A stretch of DNA of 18,680 nucleotides from DAONLM01 sp035406685 (lineage in GTDB: Bacteria; Spirochaetota; GWE2-31-10; MWDO01): positions 1-18,680 of the forward strand of contig DAONLM010000031.1 in NCBI GenBank assembly GCA_035406685.1, given 5' to 3'. A model generated the notes under the pieces. The model did no database searches. It was not told the origin of the DNA and was given only the letters and a program-made list of their open reading frames with translations. Shown here piece by piece: positions 6,642-15,001 of this stretch. A program made the translations under genes and the position numbers. Each line of letters begins with the position of its first letter. The first letter of the stretch is position 1.

Positions 6642-8789
6642 CTATTTATCTATTAGAATAACAATACTTCTTGCCTTTACTGTTATAACAGATGTATCTA
6701 CCCTCAATGCTTTATCTTCATCATAAAAGCCGTCCTTTCTTGAAGTATCCACAACAAGATACCACATTTTTTTCCTACCAGGCTCTGGAAGATGAAAATC
6801 AAGATCCTCCCAGTAAGAGTTAATTGCTACATATATATTATTGTCATTATAAGAAGCTCCAGTCTCAGCCTTTGAGCCATCAAGCATAAAGGCAAGTGAA
6901 TGAGAATAATATCCCCAATCTGGTTTATTAGTCTCAACACCATGCCAACTAATATCAGGAATATTATTACCAGCAGTATCAAAACCAGTAAAAAAATTCT
7001 CTCTTCGTAGCACTGGATGATTTTTTCTAAATCTTATCATGTATTTACAAAATTCAAAAAAATCTCTATTCTTATCAAGCAGTGTCCAATCAAACCAGTT
7101 TAATTTATTATCATGACAATAAGTATTATTGTTACCTTTTTTTGAAAATTTTACCTCATCGCCACTCAATATCATAGGTGTTCCAAGACTTATCATTAAA
7201 AGTGTCCAGAAATTTCTCATCTGTCTATCTCTTAAATCGTTTATATATGGATCATTGGTCTCCCCTTCTACCCCACAATTCCAGCTTAAATTATTATTCT
7301 CACCATCAAGATTGTTTTCACCATTATCTTCATTGTGTTTCTCATTATAAGATACAAGATCATTTAGAGTAAAACCATCATGTGCAGTAATAAAATTTAT
7401 GCTATGATGAGGCATTCTCCCACCATAATAAAATAAATCCGCACTTCCGGTCAATCTTTTTGCTAAATCCCCTACTTTACCATTATCCCCTCTTATAAAA
7501 CTTCTTATATCATCTCTAAATTTCCCATTCCACTCAGCCCATCTCTTGGGGAAATGTCCCACTTTATACAAACCACCAGCATCCCACCCTTCTGCTATTA
7601 TTTTTGTATTTGAAAGAATAGGATCATTGCTTATCTCATTCAAAATAGAGTAACTTGGAACCCAATTGCCATTCTCATCCCTTCCTAAAATAGGAGCAAG
7701 ATCAAATCTAAAGCCATCCACATGCATATCTATTACCCAGTATCTGAGACTATCAAGAATAAGATGTTTTACAACCGGATGATTACAATTCAAAGTATTG
7801 CCACAACCAGAGTAGTTCTTATAATGTCTACCATTATCAAGCATATAATAAATAGAATTATCAAGCCCCCTAAAGCTAACAGTTGGTCCATATTCATTAC
7901 CTTCACCAGAATGATTATAAACAACATCTATTATAACTTCAATTCCAACCTTGTGAAGAGCCTTAACCATCTTTTTAAACTCAATCGCAGCAGTAACCCC
8001 ATCCTGATCTGTTGCATACCACGAATCACAGGCAAAAAAACCAATCGTAGAATAACCCCAATACTGTTTGAGTCTCTCGCCAGTAACTGGATTTGTCTTT
8101 ATATTCTCCATTTCATTAAATTCCTGAACAGGCAGAAGTTCAATGGTAGTGATACCCAAATCTTTTAAATAAGGAATTTTCTCAATTATGCCGAGATATG
8201 TCCCTCTATTTTTAACATTAGAAGATGGATCATTAGTAAATCCCCTAACATGCATTTCATAAATAATTGTATCTTTCATTGGTATATTTAATGGCCTATC
8301 ACCTTCCCAATCAAATATTGCACTATCAACAACAGCAGACTTTCCAGCTATGCCAAAATTTTTTTCTTTACTAAAAGAAAGATCCCCGAGTCTATCCCCT
8401 ACAATATAGCTATATGATGCTGGATTATCCCACTGATACTTCCCACAAATACCTTTTGCATAAGGATCCAGAAGTAGCTTGTTAACATTAAATCTATGCC
8501 CCTTTTGTGGCCAATAAGGTCCATCCACAAGATATCCATACAATTGTCCATGACCTATATTATGAATAAATATATGCCAGACATCCCCTGTTTTATTTAT
8601 ATTACTATCAAGTTGAATAATAGTATGTGGTTCACTATCAGATGCTTTGTCAAACAATAAAAGATAGACATCTGTTGCATTCTTTGAAAAAAGAGCAAAA
8701 TTGGTTCCACTATGATAAACATGAGCACCTAATAAATAAGGTGTCCCTTTGTCTATTTTTAAATTTCTATTCGATTTTAATATTGGCAT
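6642..8789 (-). CDS. glgX: Glycogen debranching enzyme (GH13, isoamylase type)
   Basis: This 715-residue protein is full length for GlgX. It hydrolyses alpha-1,6 branch points of glycogen or limit dextrin in the cytoplasm. Residues about 15-110 are the CBM48 domain ('LLGAHVYHSGTNFALFSKNA'). The GH13 barrel follows with 'IYEMHVRGFT' (176-185), 'VIIDVVYNHSGEG' (285-297), the nucleophile Asp363 in 'VDGFRFDLA', the acid Glu400 in 'IIAEGWDAGG', and Asp471 in 'FITAHDGFTLNDLVSYN'. The C-terminal beta domain ends in 'ARSIVILID'. All catalytic residues are present. ATG follows AAGGGAATAAT. No other glycogen gene is in the window; the gene stands alone, divergent from cheR and convergent with the envelope pair, with no terminator hairpin in the two-base gap. 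Confidence 0.97.
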   Translation of the reverse strand: MPILKSNRNLKIDKGTPYLLGAHVYHSGTNFALFSKNATDVYLLLFDKASDSEPHTIIQLDSNINKTGDVWHIFIHNIGHGQLYGYLVDGPYWPQKGHRFNVNKLLLDPYAKGICGKYQWDNPASYSYIVGDRLGDLSFSKEKNFGIAGKSAVVDSAIFDWEGDRPLNIPMKDTIIYEMHVRGFTNDPSSNVKNRGTYLGIIEKIPYLKDLGITTIELLPVQEFNEMENIKTNPVTGERLKQYWGYSTIGFFACDSWYATDQDGVTAAIEFKKMVKALHKVGIEVIIDVVYNHSGEGNEYGPTVSFRGLDNSIYYMLDNGRHYKNYSGCGNTLNCNHPVVKHLILDSLRYWVIDMHVDGFRFDLAPILGRDENGNWVPSYSILNEISNDPILSNTKIIAEGWDAGGLYKVGHFPKRWAEWNGKFRDDIRSFIRGDNGKVGDLAKRLTGSADLFYYGGRMPHHSINFITAHDGFTLNDLVSYNEKHNEDNGENNLDGENNNLSWNCGVEGETNDPYINDLRDRQMRNFWTLLMISLGTPMILSGDEVKFSKKGNNNTYCHDNKLNWFDWTLLDKNRDFFEFCKYMIRFRKNHPVLRRENFFTGFDTAGNNIPDISWHGVETNKPDWGYYSHSLAFMLDGSKAETGASYNDNNIYVAINSYWEDLDFHLPEPGRKKMWYLVVDTSRKDGFYDEDKALRVDTSVITVKARSIVILIDK

Positions 8790-8814
8790 ATTATTCCCTT
8801 ATTTTTTAGAGTTT

Positions 8815-8842
8815 ACTATATTATTTGGAAAAAATAAAACAA
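8815..8842 (-). promoter_or_regulatory. Possible glgX promoter
   Basis: On the minus strand TTGTTT (8842-8837), a 16-base spacer, and TATAGT (8820-8815). It lies about 25 bases before the glgX start. The match is moderate and the region is AT-rich. Confidence 0.4.
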
Positions 8843-8904
8843 AACTTTCAAGAATTGAAACAGTGAACTTGGATTAATAGATATACTTATTATATTATAA
8901 TTTT

Positions 8905-8925
8905 TCTATTTTGTCAAAAAATAGA
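8905..8925. promoter_or_regulatory. Inverted repeat between glgX and cheR
   Basis: TCTATTTT (8905-8912) and AAAATAGA (8918-8925) form an 8-bp inverted repeat with a 5-base centre GTCAA. It sits midway in the divergent glgX-cheR gap, upstream of both candidate promoters. It could be an operator. It has no T-run on either side, so it is not a good terminator. Confidence 0.25.
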
Positions 8926-8947
8926 TTATTTTATTCATCATAAAACT

Positions 8948-8976
8948 TTGACATTTTTAAAAAAATTCACTATACT
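8948..8976 (+). promoter_or_regulatory. Consensus sigma70-type promoter of cheR-cheB
   Basis: TTGACA at 8948-8953, 17 bases, TATACT at 8971-8976. Transcription should start near 8983, only about 12 bases before the cheR ATG. The AAGGA ribosome site at 8981-8985 would then lie at the very 5' end of the message. Confidence 0.8.
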
Positions 8977-8994
8977 AAAAAAGGATTTTAAATA

Positions 8995-9804
8995 ATGGAA
9001 AAATTAGAAGACTACTACTTTAAAAAATTTAGAGACATTATTTATGACTCATCAGGTATAAATTTTACTGAAGTGAATAGACTTATATTAGAGAGTCGAT
9101 TAAAAGATAGACTAAAAAAGACAAATCTAAATAATATTGATGAATATTACAAAAAAATAATAAAAGAGCCAGAAGAATTAAAAGTATTATTAGATGCAGT
9201 AACAACAAATCTCACAAGTTTTTTTAGAAATACAACTCAATTTTATGCTCTTGAAAACCATATTCTACCAGAATTACAGAAAAGAAAAACAGAGAAAAAG
9301 ATAAAAATATGGAGTGCTGGTTGCTCTACAGGTGAAGAACCTTATAGCATTGCAATGGTAGTAAAAGAAAAACTTGATCCTTCCTGGCAGTGTGAAATAA
9401 TAGCATCAGATATCTCTTTTAATGCCTTAATGAAGGCAAAAGAGGGTTTTTATCATGAGTCAAAAGTAGGTGGAATTCCGCCTGCTCTTTTAAAAAAATA
9501 TACTATCCAGATAGGAGATGGATATCAAATAATAGAAGATCTAAAAAAAATGATAAGATTTGATTATCATAATCTAAAATATGATTCTGGACTAAAAAAT
9601 TTTGATATTGTATTTTGTAGAAATGTAATAATATATTTTGATGCAAAGGCTCAGGTTGAAGTTATTAACAGAATTTATGAATCTATGGCAGATAATTCAT
9701 ATTTATTTATAGGTCATTCTGAATCACTTTTTGGTATGAACACAAAATTTATATTTACAAAAATTGGAGAAGCATGCTTATATATGAAAAAAGAGGGTAA
9801 ATAA
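8995..9804 (+). CDS. cheR: Chemotaxis protein methyltransferase CheR
   Basis: CheR transfers methyl groups from S-adenosylmethionine to glutamates of chemoreceptors, setting adaptation together with CheB. The 269-residue length is normal. The N-terminal helical domain spans about 1-75 and ends in 'TTNLTSFFR' (70-78). The SAM-binding loop is 'SAGCSTGEEPYS' (107-118), followed by 'ASDIS' (137-141) and 'FCRNVIIYFD' (207-216), then 'GHSES' (240-244). All expected motifs are present. There is no C-terminal receptor-tethering extension or TPR. The gene is followed after four bases by cheB, so the two opposing adaptation enzymes are made together. No receptors, cheA, cheW or cheY are in the window. 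Confidence 0.97.
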   Translation: MEKLEDYYFKKFRDIIYDSSGINFTEVNRLILESRLKDRLKKTNLNNIDEYYKKIIKEPEELKVLLDAVTTNLTSFFRNTTQFYALENHILPELQKRKTEKKIKIWSAGCSTGEEPYSIAMVVKEKLDPSWQCEIIASDISFNALMKAKEGFYHESKVGGIPPALLKKYTIQIGDGYQIIEDLKKMIRFDYHNLKYDSGLKNFDIVFCRNVIIYFDAKAQVEVINRIYESMADNSYLFIGHSESLFGMNTKFIFTKIGEACLYMKKEGK

Positions 9805-9808
9805 AATA

Positions 9809-10921
9809 ATGGAATCAAAAATTAAAGTAATGGTTGTGGATGATTCTGCTTTAATAAGAAATTTAGTAACAAAAGAGTTATCAAAATCCAGCTTAATTGA
9901 AGTTGTTGGCACAGCAATCAATGGTAGATTTGCTTTAAACAAACTAGACAAGTTACAGCCAGATATAATAATACTTGATCTTGAAATGCCAGAAATGAAT
10001 GGCATTGAATTCTTACAGGAAAGGCAAAAATTAGGAATAAATACTCCTGTAATAATTCTTTCCGCACATGCTAAAAAAGGGGCTAAAATCACTCTCGAAG
10101 CCCTTGCACTCGGTGCCTCTGATTTTATATTAAAACCATCAGAACCAGGTGTAAACCTTGATGAAATAGGAAATAAATTAATAGAAATGATTCATGCTCT
10201 GGCAAAACCATTATCATATAAGTCTATATTAAATGAGAAGAAAGAAGAGATAATAAACTTAAAGCCATTATATGAGCCAATTACTGTTCCTAAAATAGAT
10301 ATTGAGTCACATCTTCAGCCTATTAAAAGAATACCAGATATCCACATTGTGGTAATAGGAATTTCTACTGGTGGACCAAATGCTTTAAGAGAGATATTGC
10401 CATTATTTCCAGAAAATTTTCCAGTACCAATAGCAATAGTTCAGCATATGCCACCAGGTTTTACTCTCGAATTTGCTAATAGCCTTGATAAAATATGTAA
10501 ATTAAGAGTTAAAGAGGCTAATAATGATGATATTGTAAAACCGGGTAGAATTCTTATTGCACCGGGCAACAGGCATATAAAATTTTTAAAGAAAGCACTG
10601 GCAACTGTGGTTCAATTGGATGATTCAGAACCAGTAAATGGCCACAAACCATCAGCAGATGTGCTTTTTGAATCAGCAGCAGACGTTTTTGGAGAAAATA
10701 CACTTGCATGCATTATGACTGGCATGGGCAAGGATGGAGCAACAAACATTGGGCTTATACTTAAAAAAGGTGGTATTACTATTGCCCAGGATCAGGAGAC
10801 CTCGATTGTATTTGGCATGCCAAAGGTAGCAATAGAAAAAAATAATATTCAATTAGTTAGACCCTTAAATAAAATAGCAGAAACAATAATACAAATAGTA
10901 ATGAATAAAAAGATAGTCTAA
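9809..10921 (+). CDS. cheB: Chemotaxis response regulator protein-glutamate methylesterase CheB
   Basis: CheB removes methyl groups (and deamidates glutamines) on chemoreceptors when its receiver domain is phosphorylated by CheA. Receiver: residues 5-125, with acidic pair Asp11/Asp12, phospho-acceptor Asp57 ('IIILDLEMPEMNG') and Lys109 in 'ILKP'. A linker of about 50 residues follows. The methylesterase domain is about 178-368, with the catalytic triad Ser186 ('GISTGGP'), His213 ('VQHMPPG') and Asp309 ('MTGMGKDG'). Length 370 is normal and every key residue is present. The ATG at 9809 lies four bases after the cheR stop, with GAGGG inside the end of cheR as ribosome site. Confidence 0.97.
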   Translation: MESKIKVMVVDDSALIRNLVTKELSKSSLIEVVGTAINGRFALNKLDKLQPDIIILDLEMPEMNGIEFLQERQKLGINTPVIILSAHAKKGAKITLEALALGASDFILKPSEPGVNLDEIGNKLIEMIHALAKPLSYKSILNEKKEEIINLKPLYEPITVPKIDIESHLQPIKRIPDIHIVVIGISTGGPNALREILPLFPENFPVPIAIVQHMPPGFTLEFANSLDKICKLRVKEANNDDIVKPGRILIAPGNRHIKFLKKALATVVQLDDSEPVNGHKPSADVLFESAADVFGENTLACIMTGMGKDGATNIGLILKKGGITIAQDQETSIVFGMPKVAIEKNNIQLVRPLNKIAETIIQIVMNKKIV

Positions 10922-10971
10922 TTTTTAAAATTTTGTAAGAAAATAAAATTTCTACTTTTTTTAAAAAATTC

Positions 10972-11000
10972 TTTATAAAAAAATAAAAAAAATTTATAAT
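10972..11000 (+). promoter_or_regulatory. Probable promoter of the DHH phosphoesterase gene
   Basis: TATAAT at 10995-11000 matches the consensus -10 exactly; TTTATA at 10972-10977, 17 bases upstream, is a weak -35. The predicted start near 11007 leaves a leader of about 26 bases. Confidence 0.5.
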
Positions 11001-11032
11001 AAGCATAACTCTAAATTAAAAAGGTGTATAAT

Positions 11033-12004
11033 ATGAAAGACTTAATGGCTTTAATTAATTTCTTAAAAAAAGAGGACTATTTTTATATTCAAACTCATAA
11101 TTTTCCGGACCATGATGCTGTTGCATCTGCTTATGGGCTTCAATATCTATTTAAAACTTACAACTTAAAGTCTTATCTTGTATATGAAGGTGAAATACAG
11201 AGAGACTCTTTAAGAATGATGATAAAAGAATTAGGCATAGATATAAAACCTATTCAAGAATATGATATGAAACCCACTGACAAAATAATAATTGTCGATG
11301 GTTGTAAAGGAAATAAAAATGTAACTGATCTTATAGGTGACGAAATAGCGGTTATCGATCATCATCAAGTTAGTAAACCAGATGATGTTAAATTTGCTGA
11401 TATAAGACCAAATTATGGCTCCTGTTCAACCATAATATTTTCTTATTATATAATGTTAAAAAAAGAGATGCCAAAAGAAATCGCTACTGCTTTATTAATA
11501 GGCTTAAATATGGATACTTCACTTTTAACAAGAGGGGTTAGTGAAGAAGATATTGGAGCATATTCATATCTATATTCCTTATCAAATTATAGACTCGTAA
11601 ACTCTATATTAAGAAACTATATTCAACAAAAAGATTTACAATTTTATAAAGAGGCAATAGAGAATATTAAAATAGAGAATGAACTTGCCTTTTGCTATTT
11701 TCCAGAAGGGTGCAATCAGAATTTACTGGGTATATTAGGCGACTTTTTTCTTGCATTAAAAGAGGTTGACTTTGTTGTTCTTTGTGCAAAAAATGAAAAT
11801 AATATAAATTTTTCTATAAGAAGTGAGAATGAAAAATTAAATGCTTCCCAGATAATTCAGATTGTTTTAAATGGGATAGGTTTTGGTGGTGGTCATAGTG
11901 ATATGGCTGGTGGTATTATAAAAGAAGCAAAACTTTTTGATGAGGATAAAATTTTTAAAAAATTTTTAGAAACAGTAAATAAATTTAGGATGGGGGAGGA
12001 GTAA
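11033..12004 (+). CDS. DHH/DHHA1-family phosphoesterase, NrnA-like
   Basis: Members of this family cleave short oligoribonucleotides, cyclic-dinucleotide breakdown products (pApA, pGpG) or 3'-phosphoadenosine-5'-phosphate with Mn2+. The metal-binding DHH motifs are in order: 'HNFPDHDA' near residue 22, 'IIIVDGCKG' near 85, 'IDHHQ' near 108, with 'NMDTS' near 159. The DHHA1 end has 'GFGGGHSDMAGG' near 284. Length 323 fits. I chose the ATG at 11033: the longer frame's GTG at 11024 overlaps the AAGGTG ribosome site that serves this ATG. The exact substrate cannot be told apart within the family. The stop is two bases before the next gene, so the two genes are coupled. Confidence 0.88.
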   Translation: MKDLMALINFLKKEDYFYIQTHNFPDHDAVASAYGLQYLFKTYNLKSYLVYEGEIQRDSLRMMIKELGIDIKPIQEYDMKPTDKIIIVDGCKGNKNVTDLIGDEIAVIDHHQVSKPDDVKFADIRPNYGSCSTIIFSYYIMLKKEMPKEIATALLIGLNMDTSLLTRGVSEEDIGAYSYLYSLSNYRLVNSILRNYIQQKDLQFYKEAIENIKIENELAFCYFPEGCNQNLLGILGDFFLALKEVDFVVLCAKNENNINFSIRSENEKLNASQIIQIVLNGIGFGGGHSDMAGGIIKEAKLFDEDKIFKKFLETVNKFRMGEE

Positions 12005-12006
12005 TT

Positions 12007-13206
12007 ATGGATAAAGCAAAACAGGATATATTAAAAGAGATAATTAAAAATTTACACGAAACAAAAAATTTCGAATCTGCCAAAAAAAGATTTTCAGAAT
12101 TAATAAAAAATGTTAGTGCTGAAGAAATTGCAGAAATGGAGCAGGCTTTAATAAATGAGGGCTTCCCAATAGAACAAATTCAGAATTTATGTAATGTGCA
12201 TGTTGCGGTATTTGAAGAGAGTCTAAAAAAACAGGGCAAAATGCATAAAATGCCAGGACATCCAGTCCATACTTATATGGCAGAAAATAAAGAGTTAAAA
12301 AAGATTATAAAATCATATCAAAATGTTAGTAAAAAAATAAAAAATAAAAAAGATAATGAATCTCTTATTAAAGAATTTATAAACATTTTTAATAAATTAA
12401 AAGATGTTAATATACATTATACCAGAAAAGAGAATCAACTCTTTCCTTTTCTTGAAAAAAAAGGATTTACAGGTCCATCAAAAGTAATGTGGGCAAAACA
12501 TGATGAGATAAGAAAAATGCTAAAAGATATTGAAGAAAAAATAAAAATAAATGATTTTGATTCTATACTTCAAATATCAAAAGATTTAATAACAGAATTA
12601 AATGGGATGATATTTAAAGAAGAGATGATACTATTTCCAACAGCAATAAAAAAATTAACAATATCAGATTGGATATTAATAAAAAATGGTGAAAATCAGA
12701 TCGGATATGCATGGATAAAACCGGGTAATCTATGGGATGCTTCTATTGCAAAATTATTGGACAAAAATAAAAAAGAGAAAGAAAATAAAAATATAGATCT
12801 GGATTTTATAAATCTTGATACAGGTAGGTTAAGCATTGAGCAAATAAATTTATTACTTTTAAATCTTCCGGTTGATATCTCCTTTATAGATGAAAATGAT
12901 AGGGTGTTATATTATTCAAATAATAAAGATAGAATATTCCCAAGAAGCCCAGGAGTAATAGGAAGAGAAGTACAAAACTGTCATCCACAAAAAAGTATTG
13001 CAATTGTTAATAGAATTCTTAATGCATTTAAAAACAAAGAAAAGTCTCATGCTGATTTCTGGATAAATCTTCATGGCAAAATTATATATATAAGATATTT
13101 TGCAATATATGATAATAATGGCAATTACAGAGGCACATTAGAGGTTTCTCAAGATATAACAGAAATACAGAAATTAACTGGCGAAAGAAGATTATTGGAT
13201 TGGTAA
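12007..13206 (+). CDS. DUF438-hemerythrin-PAS protein
   Basis: The 399-residue product has the three-part order of the DUF438 family. Residues about 5-70 are the DUF438 domain ('FESAKKRFSELIKNVSAEEIAEMEQALI'). Residues about 80-215 are a hemerythrin-like four-helix bundle with candidate di-iron ligands His85 or His88, His137 and Glu142 ('HYTRKENQLFPFL'), His165 ('WAKHDEI') and Glu205 or Glu206 ('FKEEMILFP'). Residues about 285-395 are a PAS domain with 'NLPVDISFIDENDRVLYYSN', 'NCHP' and 'ITEIQKL'. There is no output domain, so it may sense oxygen or nitric oxide, or redox state, and act through a partner; that is inference from the family. The ribosome site GGGGGAGGAG is very strong and lies in the end of the previous gene. 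Confidence 0.92.
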   Translation: MDKAKQDILKEIIKNLHETKNFESAKKRFSELIKNVSAEEIAEMEQALINEGFPIEQIQNLCNVHVAVFEESLKKQGKMHKMPGHPVHTYMAENKELKKIIKSYQNVSKKIKNKKDNESLIKEFINIFNKLKDVNIHYTRKENQLFPFLEKKGFTGPSKVMWAKHDEIRKMLKDIEEKIKINDFDSILQISKDLITELNGMIFKEEMILFPTAIKKLTISDWILIKNGENQIGYAWIKPGNLWDASIAKLLDKNKKEKENKNIDLDFINLDTGRLSIEQINLLLLNLPVDISFIDENDRVLYYSNNKDRIFPRSPGVIGREVQNCHPQKSIAIVNRILNAFKNKEKSHADFWINLHGKIIYIRYFAIYDNNGNYRGTLEVSQDITEIQKLTGERRLLDW

Positions 13207-13213
13207 TTTTATT

Positions 13214-13242
13214 TTGACAAACTGATTTTTTTTTAGTATAAA
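13214..13242 (+). promoter_or_regulatory. Upstream sigma70-type promoter before recA
   Basis: TTGACA at 13214-13219, 17 bases, TATAAA at 13237-13242. Start of transcription is expected near 13249, leaving a leader of about 130 bases that contains the shared module at 13309-13347. Confidence 0.65.
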
Positions 13243-13308
13243 CTCAATAAGTTAATAAGATTTACAAAATATATTAAAGATTAAGTAAAAATAATGTAAT
13301 TTTTTTGT

Positions 13309-13347
13309 AAACTTGTAAAGGATTTCTTCTCTTTTTTTGTGATTAAT
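13309..13347 (+). promoter_or_regulatory. Promoter module before recA, copy 2 of the shared element
   Basis: AAACTTGTAAAGGATTT (13309-13325), 11 unshared bases, then TTGTGATTAAT (13337-13347). Both blocks and their spacing match the copy at 429-467. TGATTAAT looks like an extended -10; the leader from it to the ATG at 13381 would be about 25 bases. Here the first block also completes a direct repeat TTGTAAA-C-TTGTAAA (13306-13319). A DNA-damage operator is possible because recA is the downstream gene; the sequence does not match a LexA box I know with certainty. Confidence 0.6.
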
Positions 13348-13380
13348 TAATAAACTATTTAAAAAAGAGAGGAGTCTTTT

Positions 13381-14499
13381 ATGAGTGAAACATTATTAGA
13401 AATTTCTGGAAGGGAAATTATGGAAAATAATTTATTAAGAAATGAGAAATTGAAGGCATTAGAGTCTTCTATTCTCAACATTGAGAAAGCCTTTGGTAAA
13501 GGCTCTATAATGAAACTCGGTAGTAAGAAAATTATTAATGTTGATGTTATACCGAGTGGTTCTCTTTTGCTTGATGCTGCAATGGGAATTGGAGGTTATC
13601 CAAAGGGTAGAATTGTAGAAATTTTTGGACCTGAGTCATCTGGTAAAACAACACTTGCCTTACATGCAATAGCAGAAGCACAGAAAATGGGTGGAATTGC
13701 TGCTTTTGTGGATGCTGAGCATGCACTAGATCCTATATATGCAAAGGCACTTGGGGTAAACATAAATGATCTTTATGTCTCACAACCAGACACCGGAGAG
13801 CAGGCTTTAGAAATTGTAGAACAACTTGTTAGAAGTGGGGCTATTGATATTATTGTTATTGACTCAGTTGCAGCCCTTACTCCTAAGGCTGAAATTGATG
13901 GCGAGATGGGGGATAGCCATATGGGGCTTCAGGCTCGACTTATGAGTCAGGCATTAAGAAAATTAACAGCAGTTGTCTCTAAATCAAATTGTTGTGTCAT
14001 ATTTATAAACCAATTAAGAATGAAGATTGGTGTAATGTTTGGCAATCCAGAAACAACCACTGGTGGAAATGCTCTTAAATTCTATGCGTCAATGAGACTC
14101 GACATAAGAAGAATAGAGACAATTTCCAATGGGACAGAGGCAATAGGAAATAAAGTAAGAGTAAAAGTGGTAAAAAACAAATTAGCCCCACCTTTTAAAG
14201 AGGTAGAACTTGAAATTAATTATGGACAGGGTATATCAAAAGAGGGCTCTATAATTGATGCTGCTTTAAAATACAATCTGATCCAAAAATCTGGGTCATG
14301 GTATGCTTATGGTGACAAAAAAATTGGCCAGGGTAAAGATAATGTTAAACAATTTTTAATCGAAAATCCAAATATAGCAAAAGAAATTGAAGATAAAATA
14401 AGATCTATTTTAATGCCAAAAGAAGAAGAACAACCAAAACAGAATCAACAAAATATGCAACAACAAAATAAAAAATTTACTCAAAAGGATATTTTATAA
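13381..14499 (+). CDS. recA: Recombinase RecA
   Basis: RecA forms ATP-dependent filaments on single-stranded DNA for homologous recombination and stimulates LexA self-cleavage. The 372-residue product has Walker A 'GPESSGKT' (83-90), 'DAEHALD' (111-117), Walker B 'IIVIDSVAAL' (157-166), loop L1 near 'EMGDSHMGLQARLMSQ' (175-190), and loop L2 from 'FINQLRMKIGVMFGNPE' (208-). The C-terminus is Gln- and Lys-rich rather than strongly acidic. The N-terminus is about 14 residues longer than usual: the ATG at 13381 follows GAGAGGAG with good spacing, but Met14 at 13420 also follows GGAAGGGA. Either or both may be used; I keep the upstream start. First gene of a likely recA-folK-scpA operon. Confidence 0.98.
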   Translation: MSETLLEISGREIMENNLLRNEKLKALESSILNIEKAFGKGSIMKLGSKKIINVDVIPSGSLLLDAAMGIGGYPKGRIVEIFGPESSGKTTLALHAIAEAQKMGGIAAFVDAEHALDPIYAKALGVNINDLYVSQPDTGEQALEIVEQLVRSGAIDIIVIDSVAALTPKAEIDGEMGDSHMGLQARLMSQALRKLTAVVSKSNCCVIFINQLRMKIGVMFGNPETTTGGNALKFYASMRLDIRRIETISNGTEAIGNKVRVKVVKNKLAPPFKEVELEINYGQGISKEGSIIDAALKYNLIQKSGSWYAYGDKKIGQGKDNVKQFLIENPNIAKEIEDKIRSILMPKEEEQPKQNQQNMQQQNKKFTQKDIL

Positions 14500-14503
14500 A
14501 TAT

Positions 14504-15001
14504 ATGTCCCTAGATATGTATCTTTCTCTCGGTTCAAATATTGAGCCGAGAGAGGAATATTTAAAATTAGCAATAGAGAATATAAGAAAGTACTTTGTTA
14601 TAGAAAAAATAAGTCCTATTTATGAAACTGAACCTGTTGATGATTTAGAACAGGCCAATTTTTTAAATTTATCTCTTTTTTGCAGGACAGAGATAAAAGA
14701 TCCTTTAAAAAATCTAAGGATATTAAAAGATATAGAGCATAGTATCGGAAGAAAAAAAGATGAGAAAAGACCAAAAGGTCCAAGAACAATTGATATAGAC
14801 ATAATCTTTCTATCAGATATAAAATATAATAGTGAAGAATTGACTATTCCTCATAAATCTTTTTTAAAAAGAAATTTTGTCTTAATACCACTTTCTGATA
14901 TAATCGAAGATAATTTAAAAGAAAAATATAATTTTAAAAAACATATATCCGAAAATAAAAATCAAATCGTAAAAAAAATTGGAGATTTAAATATTGGATA
15001 G
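14504..15001 (+). CDS. folK: 2-amino-4-hydroxy-6-hydroxymethyldihydropteridine pyrophosphokinase
   Basis: This enzyme (HPPK) transfers pyrophosphate from ATP to the pterin in folate synthesis. The 165-residue product has the family landmarks: 'YLSLGSNIEPRE' (6-17), 'YETEPV' (40-45), 'NFLNLSL' (52-58), 'IEHSIGRKK' (77-85), 'GPRTIDIDIIFL' (92-103) with the metal-binding Asp pair, and 'IPHKSFLKRNFVLIPL' (115-130). No other folate gene lies nearby. The start has no close ribosome site; AAGGA lies about 14 bases upstream, in the end of recA, so translation may depend on recA. An alternative ATG at 14516 would begin right at the first strand and is also possible. The 3' end overlaps scpA by eight bases. 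Confidence 0.95.
   Translation: MSLDMYLSLGSNIEPREEYLKLAIENIRKYFVIEKISPIYETEPVDDLEQANFLNLSLFCRTEIKDPLKNLRILKDIEHSIGRKKDEKRPKGPRTIDIDIIFLSDIKYNSEELTIPHKSFLKRNFVLIPLSDIIEDNLKEKYNFKKHISENKNQIVKKIGDLNIG

Noticed and set aside
7722..8168. 148-residue plus-strand frame inside glgX
   Set aside because: It is antisense to a fully motif-supported glgX and has no ribosome site or recognisable domain.
10931..10965. Terminator after cheB
   Set aside because: AAATTTT/AAAATTT pairing around a 10-base loop is purely AT, common by chance here, and the following T-run is separated from the stem.
11024..11032. GTG start three codons upstream for the DHH phosphoesterase
   Set aside because: This GTG is part of the AAGGTG ribosome site that is correctly spaced for the ATG at 11033.
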